Shown here: positions 11,003 through 21,279 of the stretch, piece by piece
Numbering within the stretch: the stretch's first letter is position 1
Layout: the number at the start of each line of letters is the position of its first letter
NCBI GenBank assembly: GCA_037952775.1
Contig: JBANAY010000003.1
Location: 15,562,001-15,626,000, forward strand
DNA: 64,000 bases
Reading direction: 5' to 3'
Source of the DNA: Clonostachys chloroleuca
Taxonomy: Eukaryota; Ascomycota; Sordariomycetes; Hypocreales; Bionectriaceae
Position numbers and translations under genes: made by a program
The notes under the pieces: model-generated
Told to the model about the DNA's origin: nothing
Seen by the model: only the letters and a program-made list of their open reading frames with translations
The model's database searches: none

Positions 11003-12598
11003 ATGAAAAACTACACAGAAGACGCACTTCAACGGGCGATTTCGGCCAACAATGAGGGTATGGGCCTGCGTAAGGCTGCGAAGCTCTGGGGTATCCCATT
11101 GACTACATTGTACGACCGTGTCAACGGCAGCAAGCCACGCAGAGTAATCGCAGAAGCCCGTCAACGCCTCTCAGCGAAGCAGGAAAGGGATCTCGTCGGG
11201 TGGGTGTTAACTCAAGACTCTATCGGCAATGCTCCTTCGCATAGCCAGGTTATTGCGATAGCCTCATCATTGCTCCCGGCTTCAGACCCTCCAGCGCGTC
11301 TTGGAAAGCACTGGTTGGAGGGCTTCTTGAGACGGCACCCGGAAATTAAGACATTACGAGGCAAGCGAATTGACCTCCTTCGCGTTAATGGGGCTACAAC
11401 TGATCGGGTCAAGGATTTCTTTACAATAATGAACAATCCGGCTATCAAACTCATCGCTCCAGGAGACCGTTGGAATATGGATGAAGCCGGTATTATGGAG
11501 GGAGTCAGAGGCAACGGGCTGGTGCTTGGATCGTCAAGGAAGCGATATACCCTCCTACAACAGTCAGGATCGCGGGATTTGATAACTGCTGTTGAATCTA
11601 TTAATGCCCTAGGTCGGGCTCTTCCTCCCCTTTGTATCTTCCAAGGGAAGTGGGTTCAACAGCAGTGGTTTCCTCCTGAAGTTGAACCATATAAGGAGTG
11701 GTTTTTTACAGCTTCTGCAACAGGCTGGACTAATGACGAGATCGCTCTTGTATGGCTAGACCTAATCTTCATCCCGTTGACGAAGCCCGAGACGAAGAGG
11801 CCTAGGCTGCTTATCCTTGATGGCCACGGAAGTCATACAACCGATGAATTTATGATCAGATGCTTCCAGAATGATATATTCCTTCTTTTCCTGCCGTCGC
11901 ATTCATCGCATGTTTTACAGCCGCTTGACCTCTCAGTCTTTTCGCCGATAAAGAGAGCCTATCGCGATGAGCTTGCGAAGAAGGATATTCTAATTGATTC
12001 CTCGCCAATTAGCAAGATGACCTTCCTAGAGTGTTATTACAAGGCTCGATTAGTTGGTCTAACAGCTACGAATATTCGCTCCGGCTGGAAGGCATCCGGC
12101 TTGTGGCCAGTTAATATTACAAAGCCGCTGATGAGTCCGTATGTATTACAGCCGCTTATGGGACCCTTCCGGGCACCCTCACCTCCCTCAACTCCTCCAA
12201 GGGCCGGGATAAAGCGTAAAGATGATCATGAACATTATATCTCAACGCCTAAGGGCAGCCACCAGGTCCGGAAGATCATTCGTGATTTTATCGATGACAA
12301 GCAAATCGATCCACCGATGAGACTGCTATTCCGGAAGATTTGCAAGGGTCTTGACGAGCAACAAGTGAAGATATCAATTAACACAGCGAAGATCACGCAA
12401 TTGGAGAGGCAAAATGAGATGCTCAGGCCGAAAAAACGGGCTCGATTGCTTCCTAATCCAAATAGCAAGTTTGCAACAGTTGAACAGCTAGCTGAACAAG
12501 CTGACCGGTATACTGCGATCCCAGATGAGATAGAGGCACCAGATGAATTAGAAAATTATATCTTTGAAGAGCTATGCTTTGTCTGGCAACTTGAATAG
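11003..12598 (+). CDS. pogo/Fot1-family transposase (DDE, DD35D)
   Basis: A 531-residue transposase that would cut the element out and insert it at TA. The N-terminus (residues 4-45) is a Psq-type helix-turn-helix (ALQRAI, GLRKAAKLWGIP, TTLYDRV). A CENP-B-type DNA-binding domain follows (about 55-125, with the GKHWLEGFLRRHPEI block). The catalytic core holds D160 (RWNMDEAGI), D273 (LLILDGHGSH) and D309 (HVLQPLDLSVF), exactly 35 residues apart for the last pair. The C-terminal part is basic and probably coiled. It is a single exon with a start 143 bp inside the left TIR. All catalytic residues are present, so I expect the protein to be functional if expressed. Confidence 0.93.
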   Translation: MKNYTEDALQRAISANNEGMGLRKAAKLWGIPLTTLYDRVNGSKPRRVIAEARQRLSAKQERDLVGWVLTQDSIGNAPSHSQVIAIASSLLPASDPPARLGKHWLEGFLRRHPEIKTLRGKRIDLLRVNGATTDRVKDFFTIMNNPAIKLIAPGDRWNMDEAGIMEGVRGNGLVLGSSRKRYTLLQQSGSRDLITAVESINALGRALPPLCIFQGKWVQQQWFPPEVEPYKEWFFTASATGWTNDEIALVWLDLIFIPLTKPETKRPRLLILDGHGSHTTDEFMIRCFQNDIFLLFLPSHSSHVLQPLDLSVFSPIKRAYRDELAKKDILIDSSPISKMTFLECYYKARLVGLTATNIRSGWKASGLWPVNITKPLMSPYVLQPLMGPFRAPSPPSTPPRAGIKRKDDHEHYISTPKGSHQVRKIIRDFIDDKQIDPPMRLLFRKICKGLDEQQVKISINTAKITQLERQNEMLRPKKRARLLPNPNSKFATVEQLAEQADRYTAIPDEIEAPDELENYIFEELCFVWQLE

Positions 12599-12668
12599 CT
12601 TCTCTTTTGAATATCTATTGAATCAACGTTGCTGTGTTGATTTTTAAATCTATCGCGATTTTCATCTT

Positions 12669-12695
12669 GGTGTTCGGTTGACTAGGGTTGGAACT
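12669..12695 (-). repeat. Right terminal inverted repeat of the pogo element
   Basis: 27 bp, the perfect inverted partner of the left end, followed by the second TA. Confidence 0.93.
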
Positions 12696-12699
12696 TAAG

Positions 12700-14060
12700 T
12701 GGCTACAGGTAAATGACCCGAGCAAATCAAAGAGCGCGTCACATACCTCAGCGAAGCATGCAACCAATTGCAAACTATAGGTAGAGGCCCGCAGAATCAG
12801 GTACCATGGAACATTGTGCAGCCATATCTGGCTTCACTATAGCACTCATCGGCAAGGTCCTGCGACAACCCGCAGTAGGCTAGATTCTGCAGTGAGGTCA
12901 CAGCGTACAAAGACAGAGTCGTTGTTATTCAACGATTTCGAATACACTCAGAGGCATGGACCAAACAGCAAGTGGAAACCAGGATCATTAACCACGCAGC
13001 CACCAGAGCGACCAGAGTGGTCGCAGCGCACCAATTTGAAGATTCAAATATTCGCGGGCTCTACCGCCGAGGCTACTCTGCTTAAACAGAACCAAAGATG
13101 GCTCCGAGGCCTAGGCGAACGAGCACTAAACTGCCGAGGGACGATGTGTCCCTCGTACTCATGAGATAAATACTCGGGCGACATAAACAAGGGAAGCCCA
13201 GACCAGAATCGTAGGGTTGATCTGGGTTGGGCCAAGCGATTGATTATGGGGGAGCCCAGCATTTCGTACCCCACGGGCTTGCCGCACAATACATCTCAGG
13301 GGCCGCAACATGACTCGGGAAAGACTTCTTAGTACTTTGCTAGGTCGGAAGACTTTTTTGTTGCAGGCAGAGATACAGGTGAAGTCATACGGAACTAAAG
13401 TCCAATAGGGAAGTATCTATCTCTTTGACTTTGCCCCGTCCGGCAGGAAAGCACCGAGTCACCCAGGGGCCAATCGCTGCCAAGGGAGATCATCGAGGCC
13501 GGAGATCGGCATGACTAACCTCAACGTGCGAAATCTATGGGGGTCGAAGAGGAGAGTAATTTCCAAATCGTGGAGAGGAGTCGTATGTTGAGCAAGCTAA
13601 TGCCATTCGTATATCATTAGCCCCTCGTACGAGGCTAGGCCTGAGACACTCAAGCCCCCCGCTGATCCTTGGGGCTGGCCTTGGCTTAAAGGGCAGGTAG
13701 CCTTATATGTGCAATGTTCTTGGGCCTACGCCTAGTATTTACCTTCCTCAAGATATGGTTGAGTTTCAATGTTAACACCCTCCTGCTTCCAGCGCCCTGG
13801 TATACATTTATTTTTCTAAGTAGATTCCTCTTGTACCTCAGGCAGATTCACGGATGCCCTCCTAGCCTGAACCACAGGCATGCAACCCCTGCACACCTGG
13901 ACACTAACCGCTTAAGGCTAGATGGAATGTGACGAGTGATCCTTGTCGCTCACTTTCCAGAAAATATACAACGCTGCGTAGCTCATCTCTCCTCAATGGT
14001 GCATCCTAACAAGCCGATGGAGAGGGTGAATCAAGTCCATCATTCCAGGGGCTTTATAGA
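12700..14060. other. Intergenic stretch with old repeat at 13784-13935
   Basis: No supported gene. Bases 13784-13935 are the second copy of the repeat found at the left edge of the window. The open frame at 12814-13164 has no recognisable motif. Confidence 0.4.
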
Positions 14061-15016
14061 ACCAAAAATGGCTTGACTATTCAGAATATCTATGGCCGCT
14101 GTCCGTAATGCACGCGCTGAATGCTTGATGCATCAGCCCACTTAGATTTGTGGAAAATCATACGATTCTCTTGTCAAAGAAATGGAGGAGAACTGTGGAA
14201 GACAAAATCAGGAATAGAGCCTGATATAGTTCTTTCGCTAGTCTTTCCAAGATCAATCTTCTAGATATCTAGGCTGTAGAGGGCCTTCTAATAATGAAGA
14301 TGTGGGGTTTTATGCGTAGATTTATGTTCTGCTGATACAACTAACACTTTATCATCAGATGGGGTAATCTACCTCAGCTGGACAAGGGGTCTGGATATCT
14401 GAGATTGAAACTAATCCAAGAGAGGTTTAGCTCCCGGGAGAGCTCCCCTTTTGGCCGATTAAGGGTGCTATTTAAATTAGTTACGGTCTAACCTTCGCCG
14501 CCCTAGCCGGCATCTTCCTCACTGCATACTGAGAGGGTAGGAATGCACCAGTTGAACTTGAACTCGTACAGTACGATAGAAATATCTGGCGTCATTCTGT
14601 TATTCGCACTTCTCTGTCGTCTAATCAAATATAAGTCTGTATTCTACAGGGATATATTATTACAAAGTTATGAATGGAAGAGACAAGGCGCTCAGGCGTC
14701 AGAGACGTGGGGGGTCAAGGCGCGGGTGGGTTTTGCAATGTGTTTGGTAGTACCTGCTCGAGCCGTACATGGACTCATGCCTGTCTTAGACAGCCCGAAG
14801 GCTGATACGAATCTTTGTCTCAAATACTCCGTTCAGACCACTTGTTTGATTACTATATACAAGAGCATCAGATGGCACCCAGACTCGGTTTATTGACCTC
14901 ACAAAAGATATAAAAACCACTGAAATGTGTGTCGCTGAACCCTCTTTTAGGAAGTGATTGCCACCGATCGGTAGAGAACAAATATTCCCTATAAGCTCTA
15001 CTCAGCCCATCCACTG

Positions 15017-15595
15017 ATGCGTCCACAGGCCCAATTTCATCAGACACAAGAACAAGCGCGAGAAACCACAATTGGCCCTGCTTACGACGGCTTGGCCTTC
15101 CCAAAAACCAATACGGCGTGGAGTTGTGCCTCAAAAACAGTTCCTGGGAAAACTGCTCAATTTTGTGAACCTCAGTGGCGAAATATTATAACTATGCACG
15201 ACCGTGTCTGTAGGTGGTCAGATGAGGAGAATGCTACACTCTGGAGGAAGCGTTATGAGGGCGTTGACTGGGACTATTGCAGGGCAAAGCTACCTGGCAG
15301 GACTCCTGTGTGTTGTAATCGTCGCCTACTCGAACTTCGAGAAAAGTACGTCCATAAGGGTCTCTGTGCTCTACCTGGCTTGGATGACTTAGTGTCAGGC
15401 AAGGGGTGGTATGGTGAACCGATTGAGCGTGACTACCAAAAGGAGCGCCGGGGGTTGCCGGGATTTCACGAATCCGTAGCTTCATCTAGGCCTCTCCCAT
15501 CAAAGAAACCGAAGCTATTGTGCAAGAAGTCATCTCACAACCAGCTGTTCTGGCGGAAAAAAAGAACTCAGAGGATCGGTATGACTTCGGATTGA
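15017..15595 (+). CDS. Myb/SANT-like small protein, copy 1
   Basis: A 192-residue protein of unknown function. Residues about 65-115 form a Myb/SANT-like three-helix module: WSDEENATLW, then GVDWDYC, then LPGRTPVCCNRR and LLELREKY, with regularly spaced Trp residues and a basic third helix. The C-terminal third is Lys/Arg-rich and could be a nuclear targeting region. I took the ATG at 15017 because the copy-2 alignment begins at the same place. The flanking repeat unit has decayed more than this segment, hinting at past selection on the protein. It may be a DNA-binding accessory protein of an unrecognised mobile unit; I have no direct evidence for that. Confidence 0.5.
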   Translation: MRPQAQFHQTQEQARETTIGPAYDGLAFPKTNTAWSCASKTVPGKTAQFCEPQWRNIITMHDRVCRWSDEENATLWRKRYEGVDWDYCRAKLPGRTPVCCNRRLLELREKYVHKGLCALPGLDDLVSGKGWYGEPIERDYQKERRGLPGFHESVASSRPLPSKKPKLLCKKSSHNQLFWRKKRTQRIGMTSD

Positions 15596-16968
15596 GAACC
15601 AGCAGCATCCGTGGGAATATCAGGTCTCAGCTTCTATTTTCGCCACCGACAGCTAGACAAATTAGTAAATAGGTCAGAGGGAAATTGAGTATGCATTATG
15701 TACCCTACGACGCTTCTCTCGTGTCATGATTCTATATAGATCGTCGAGGTCAGGTGCCTCGCCGGCTTTCATAAGCGCATCAAACCAGAGCATTCAAAAC
15801 ATTTGACGATAATTTCACAGCATAATTTCACAGCATCAAGGTTTTTCTAGACCGGACTATAGTTCTGCAGTGGGACAGTTCGAGGTAATTCCACCTGATG
15901 GATCGTGGGAGACAGAGTAGAAGTAATATGTAGCATGAGGTTTACAACTTTTTGACGTTACCTCCGATAATACGAAATGGCTCTGGTTATAGCCTTAGCA
16001 ATTGGAAATATTTATCCTCTTTCATCGCCCTGGTTCAAGACGGGCAGCCGCACGAGTCACTATCTAATGCCGAAAATTTTTCTTTGGGGGAACCAAGAAT
16101 GCTCTAATCCATTGCTGTTGCTGTCCGTAATGCACGGGGCTAAAAGGTTGATGCAATACCATCCATTGGGACCGTGGCGGGACACTCGAGCCTGTGGAGA
16201 AAAAGCAGAGAGAGGTGAGCAAATGAATTAAATTGGCGCATCACCTCTCCACTGTCTAACCGCCGACGATCTAACCAATGATATACTTAGCAAGGATAAC
16301 ACTACACCGCACGTGTGCATCGTATGGCTGAACTGAGAATATGTGGAAAGCCCTAGGTTATCCTCTCAAATATCTCTTGGCACACAAGCTGACACATTCG
16401 TCTGATACTAATCATCAGGGGGGCTGCGCTATCTCAGCTGGACAAGGGTTTGTAGAATGTCTTATATTAGAACTAACACAGGAGAGGTTTAGTCCCGGGT
16501 GCTCGCCTTAGGCTGGAGAATGCCGAGTGCTATTTTTAAATTCCTCCGAACCCTTGTTACACTCGTACGTTATCCACCTAACTGGCATGTAAAGTCTGTC
16601 CGCCTAGGAATACACCAAGGCAATACTTCGTTCGGACGACTTCTTTGATTACTACATACAAGGGCGCTGGGTGGAATTCTAATAGTGGGCTTGTTGATTT
16701 TAGCGGAAGATGTAAAAGCCGCGTTTCTGAGGAAGGAGCGAGAACAGCTCATCCTACGTCTCTATAGGGCCGTTTGCTTATTTCATAGAGGATAGTTAAA
16801 CGTTATGAGAACTCGACGATATGACTGCTCGCCGGCTTTTAACTTTTTGACTTAAATTCTACCCTCTTGACCTACGGTTATTGCCTAACATGCAACCGTT
16901 AATACCAAATAACCCGCTTTCAGGAAGTGGTTGTGGCCGATGGGTAGAGAACAATTAATACCCGCTGT

Positions 16969-17511
16969 ATGCTTTACTTAGCCCTCCCACTGATCCATCG
17001 CCACAGTCCCAATTTCATCATACACAAGAACAAGCTCAAGAAACCGCAATTGACCCTGCTTACAACGTCTTGGGGTTCTCACAAACTAATACAGTGTGGA
17101 GGTGTGACTCAAAAGCAGTTCCCAGGGAAACCACGAGATCTTGTGAACCTCAGTGAACCTCAGTGGCGAAATATTATAACGATGCACGACCGTGTCTGTA
17201 GGTGGTCAGATGAGGAGAATGCTACCCTCTGGAGGAAGCGTTACGAGGGCGTTGACTGGGACTATTGTAGGGTAAATCTACCCGGCAGGAGTCATGTGTG
17301 GTGCAATCGCCACTTGCTTGACCTTCGCAAAAAGTACGGCCATAAGGGTCTCTGCAATCTACCTGGCTTAGATGACTTTGTGTCAGGCAAGGAGTGGTAT
17401 TGCGAACCGACTAAGCGTAACCACCAAAAAAAGAGCCTGAGGTTGCCAGGATTTCATGCGTTTGTGTTTCATCTGGGCTACTCCCATCAAAAGAAAAACC
17501 AAAGATATTGA
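16969..17511 (+). pseudogene. Myb/SANT-like small protein, copy 2 (frame broken)
   Basis: The Myb/SANT block is preserved (WSDEENATLW, GVDWDYC, LPGRSHVWCNRH), but the start codon matching copy 1 has become ATC. A 10-bp tandem duplication (GAACCTCAGT twice, about 17143-17162) shifts the upstream frame relative to the Myb block. The open frame visible here therefore has an unrelated N-terminus. It is likely non-functional, though the domain itself could still be read from an internal start. Confidence 0.6.
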
Positions 17512-18291
17512 GCTAGAAGGCATCTACTGTTCTAGATTTTTTAAGAACTCAAAAGATTAAGAAAAAGATTGAGAATTAGTTGCATCAATCGATGTGAGGT
17601 CACTGCTTCTTTTATCGCCACCAACAGCTAGACAAGTTCAAGCGTGTATTATGTAATCTACGACGGGCTGTGCTGGCTTTCAAATGCACATTAAACTAGA
17701 GCATCTGGAATTTTTTCTATGTCAAACCCAGTAATTAGAAGCGCATCCAATGACGAGTGCCACTCTGTTAGTGCTACCTCCGACAATACGATAGCTCTGG
17801 TTATAGCCTTGGCAAAGGGGGATGTTTGTCCTCCTCTATCACTCTAGTTCAAGATGAGTAGCTGCATGGGTCGCTATCTAACTTTAAAAAGATTTCTTTA
17901 GGGAACAGGGGATCGTTTGGTTACTTAGAGTATCCATAGCCGCTGTCTATAATGCATGTGGTTGAAAGGATGATGTAATGCTAGCTACTGACAATAGCAG
18001 GTTCTTTCCCGCTAGGCAGGGCAACAGAGACGTTGTGTATCATATCTCTTAACTTTGTAAACGTCAGTAGATGTGTACATCAACCCCTGTCAGTAACACA
18101 AATACTAAATTTCATTATAACAAAAAATAATGTTGAGTTACTCTTGACTAGTACGGAGATACAACCCGACCGATGAGTAGTCATACCAGAGTTCATTGTA
18201 CTTCTTGAGGCTAATATACTTGAGGCATTCTGGAGATGGCCCACCAAAGAAATTGAAAGTCATGAACTCGGAACCACGCTCAGAGACATCA

Positions 18292-19605
18292 CTAGTTTGC
18301 GACCCCAACAGGCGTCATGCAGACCAGTGCCTGTCCAAGCTATGGAAGGCATTGACGTTAGCCATCTGAAGGAAAGAACGAAACAAGATTGTCCCGACAT
18401 ACCAGAGGAAGGATACAACAACGAGCTCGTTTACCGACGGAAGCGCAAATGTTGCTAAACGACTGAGCATCAGTTGGGATTTTAGTTGCTGAGAAGGCAG
18501 TTAGCGTAATTGTTAGGAAAGGGCATTGTATGGTTAGCAAGCTTCTTAACATACGGGTATCACACTCGATATCTGCAACTCCAATAACATCAACTGAACA
18601 GCAGTTGACACTTCTGTACAGGCTGTCAGGGCAGGACTCATATGGCACGGATGTTGGCGTTGTGGTGTCGGTAGTTGTTTCGGTAGCAGCAGTCTCGGTA
18701 GCAGGTGCTTGAGTAGCAGGTGTTTCAGTAGCAGCAGTCTCAGTGGCAGCAGTCTCAGTAGCAGGTGCTTGAGTAGCAGGTGTTTCAGTAGCAGCAGTCT
18801 CAGTGGTAGCAGTCTCGGTAGCAGGTGCTTCGGTAGCAGCAGTTTGAGTAGTGGTTATCTCGGTAGTAGCTTCAGCGGCAGTTGTTTCGCCAGTGTCAAT
18901 AGCGGTGTCCGTACCAGATGATACATCTGTCCCAGTTACCATACTAGTTCCAAAGCCACCCGAGCTCTGATCATCTGTAGCCGAAGTTGATGGACTGGGG
19001 TTCTCCATCGAGATTGATGGCACGTGAACAACTCCAGTTCCAGTACTACTGGTTGGATTAGGGGCAAATGCCCCTGTAGTCGGACCACCCATACTATCCG
19101 TGATAGTTGTAGTTGTATACGGTCTAGTAGAAGATGGGACTTGGACAATAACGATTCCAGAACTACCAGCATTGTTTGGGGGATAGCTTCTTGTATGCGG
19201 GCTATCGGTGCCGTCAGTCACTGTGATAGTGGTGTAAGGTCCTGTAAAGGAGTTATCAGAGGCGGTGCTGCGTAGTTCCTGTCAGTTAGAGGCTCTTCTA
19301 AATAGGCATGGCTAGGAAAAATCCCACCTCTTGACAGTGGTAAAACTGGTGGAGATATCTGTCACAACAGTACTGAGCGTGACAGGAGCATCTGTAACGT
19401 GAATCACAAGGCCATTATTAATGATAATATCCGTATTTTGAGGGATGAAAGCGTCGACTAGAACAGGGTTGTGAAACTCAAGCTCAATCGGCTTCACGAC
19501 GACGATGTCCGGGCAGATATCCAGAGCAAACGCTGGCGACAGCAGAAGCGAGTCACCTAACCGGGCGAGGACCGAGGACATCAAAACACCCTGTTCAAAA
19601 CGCAT
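18292..19605 (-). CDS. Thr-rich secreted protein with C-terminal class II hydrophobin domain
   Basis: A predicted cell-wall or surface protein. Exons on the minus strand are 19605-19328, 19267-18555, 18488-18403 and 18339-18292; intron boundaries were chosen by splice signals and frame continuity. The N-terminus has a modest signal-like hydrophobic stretch, then a hydrophobic beta-rich segment and a long Thr/Ser/Pro/Ala region that includes a 60-bp tandem repeat (units of TETAATETPATQAPA type). After splicing, the C-terminus is a full class II hydrophobin: C-x9-CC-x11-C-x16-C-x8-CC-x10-C, ending in LGQALVCMTPVGVAN. Hydrophobins self-assemble at air-water interfaces. The start is uncertain: ATGs at 19689, 19605 and 19581 are all possible. 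A usual class II hydrophobin is about 100 residues, so this is a large fusion. Confidence 0.75.
18661..18850 (-). repeat. 60-bp coding tandem repeat in the hydrophobin fusion
   Basis: The 60-bp lines starting at 18721 and 18781 differ at only a few bases, with a partial unit before. The unit encodes 20 residues of Thr/Ala/Glu/Pro. It is a length-variable coding repeat typical of fungal wall proteins. Confidence 0.85.
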
Positions 19606-19899
19606 TTTCCGAGAGATCCTTAATGAGGGAAACTGGTTCGTTGACAAGTAAATATTTAGGTAAATGACAGAGAAATCGGAACAATTCATAGCTGAATTAC
19701 ATAGAATACATATATTAATTGAGGAACTGTATTATTAGGCTTAAGGCGCCTCACAATGCATTTTGAAATTGACATCACTATTCAACATTGCCGTGGAGGA
19801 ATGCTCTACATATTTGGCTATATTAAAAATTAATGGTTTCTTCAGCTGTAATCAACAGAAGATTCCAGAAGTAACTATTCACCTGACATATATTGTGAC

Positions 19900-20240
19900 C
19901 GGGCGAGAAGGGCCAATAGCTTGCTGCTCTATCCGGCAAAAAAGTATCGAGAGCTGTCTAACGTGACTGCTTTCGGCTTAAGGAGAATAAAGTATGCCAT
20001 TGCTTAGTTCCCTTTGCATCGCTTGACTGAGACGTCTTCAGCCGTAATAGTTAATTATGCACTATAGCATTTTAATTCCTCTCTGGAATGCAAAACGATT
20101 CTAGAATGGCTATTTAGCTGAGATGTCTTATTCTGTCAGCTGAGCCACCTTATTCTGTTAGCTGAGATGTCTCGCGCTATTAGCCAAGATGCCCTTTGAT
20201 AGGGTGGGAAGAACCAACAGCTCGCTGCTCCATTCGGCAA
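19900..20240. repeat. Short degenerate direct repeats in promoter-side DNA
   Basis: CCAATAGCTTGCTGCTCTATCCGGCAAA-like sequence at about 19912 recurs, diverged, at about 20213. In between, AGCTGAG followed by CTTATTCTGT is repeated at about 20113-20160. The segment lies between two divergently transcribed surface-protein genes. Confidence 0.4.
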
Positions 20241-20595
20241 ACACCGAAGGCTGATGATTCCGGCCTCAACAGAGCAAACCTATCCCATTGATGAGTTTCC
20301 TTTACAAGCTCTATCCCCCACTCGCGAAAATAAGAGCGGCAGCCCTGGTACCGGATTCTGAATTCCTCTCTGGTTTGATTTGATTTGTTTGGTCTTTGAT
20401 TTTCAATTTTCTTGGTCCACCTCAATTTGTTGAAGAATGTAGCGTGACTGTACAGGGTACGCAGGAAGCGCCGCATCTATATATTTCGATATTCCAATTC
20501 ATATGCTTCTCCCTTTTCCCCCATTAACATTAGTAGATCACTTACTCGAACACTCATTTTCAAACTTCAATAATATTTTTGTCGCTCATTTCGCT

Positions 20596-21279
20596 ATGCA
20601 GCCCTCTGTATCACTCGTTCTATCCTTCGTTCTAGGCATAGGCCTTTTGGCTAAAGCCGATACGACTTCCTGTATTACTTCAACCAGGATTCTCCCCACT
20701 CTCACGGTTACTACCGAGGGCAGCACCACTACCTGGGGCATAAAACCCACAAATGGCCATCAGACAAGTGCGGTCTATGTGACCGCATATCCGGAATTTT
20801 GCTCCACAGGTACCCGGCTACGCGAATACACGATCACGGAGTATTGCTCGGAAGATGTCGAATGCCCCTGTCGCACCCGCCTCCCTCCTGGCTTTCATTC
20901 CACAGTGGCAGTCTGTTCGTCTTGTGGCCCTGAGACTATTACTGCAACCCTCACACTGCCAATTGCAGAGGCAACAGCCACTGGAAAGTTCGATCAGTTG
21001 GCTTCCGAAAAGGCCGAGAAGAAGCTCTCGGGTCAGACAGGGCATATCGCCTGCACCACATGTGAGGCTCCAGAAAGGCCAACAGCGATGCCGGCAAGGC
21101 CTTCCGTCGGCACTCTAACCAATCGTCCTGGAATTTCAACCGTACCATCCGCGTCGTCTATCCAGCGGCCCACTGGGCTAGCCATAGTTAGCGGTACTAG
21201 GAAGATCAACATATTTGAGAGTTTCACGTTCAATATTGCCTTTGGAATGACTCTGGCTATCTTATGTTTTAGGCTGTAA
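20596..21279 (+). CDS. Secreted Cys-rich protein, GPI-anchor-like
   Basis: I chose the ATG at 20596 because it begins a clear signal peptide (MQPSVSLVLSFVLGIGLLAKA) that an earlier in-frame ATG at 20503 would bury. The mature part has Thr-rich strands and Cys pairs (CPCRTR, CSSC, CTTC), and a Pro/Thr-rich linker. The product ends in a hydrophobic C-terminus (about the last 20 residues) of the kind removed on GPI attachment. It is 227 residues long with no intron. It probably sits on the plasma membrane or in the wall; I do not recognise a named family. Its neighbours on both sides are hydrophobin genes. Confidence 0.6.
   Translation: MQPSVSLVLSFVLGIGLLAKADTTSCITSTRILPTLTVTTEGSTTTWGIKPTNGHQTSAVYVTAYPEFCSTGTRLREYTITEYCSEDVECPCRTRLPPGFHSTVAVCSSCGPETITATLTLPIAEATATGKFDQLASEKAEKKLSGQTGHIACTTCEAPERPTAMPARPSVGTLTNRPGISTVPSASSIQRPTGLAIVSGTRKINIFESFTFNIAFGMTLAILCFRL

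Larger units (their letters stand above)
10860..12695 (+). mobile_element. Complete pogo/Fot1-type DNA transposon
   Basis: The 1836-bp element has perfect 27-bp terminal inverted repeats (10860-10886 and 12669-12695, beginning AGTTCCAACCC), is flanked on both sides by TA (10858-10859 and 12696-12697), and holds one uninterrupted transposase gene. A second copy of the inner TIR motif (TCAACCGAACAC) lies directly behind the left TIR at about 10891-10902, a subterminal repeat. Perfect TIRs, an intact ORF and no sign of RIP-type mutation indicate a young and perhaps active copy. Confidence 0.93.
14065..17990 (+). repeat. Tandem array: two full units and one partial unit of about 2 kb
   Basis: Homologous blocks recur in the same order and orientation. 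CTGTCCGTAATGCAC occurs at about 14100 and 16120, and as a variant at about 17955. CTCAGCTGGACAAGGG occurs at about 14375 and 16430, with the Myb-like coding block at about 15167 and 17153. The CTCTGGTTATAGCCTT block occurs at about 15980 and 17800. The spacing is about 1.8-2.05 kb. The copies have diverged by substitutions and small indels, except the Myb-like segment, which is much better conserved. Confidence 0.75.

Noticed and set aside
18661..18850. CRISPR-like array
   Set aside because: The repeats are contiguous coding units without spacers, in a eukaryotic gene.
18709..18921. Ser/Cys-rich plus-strand ORF
   Set aside because: Mirror of the Thr-rich hydrophobin repeats; the composition follows from the 60-bp repeat.
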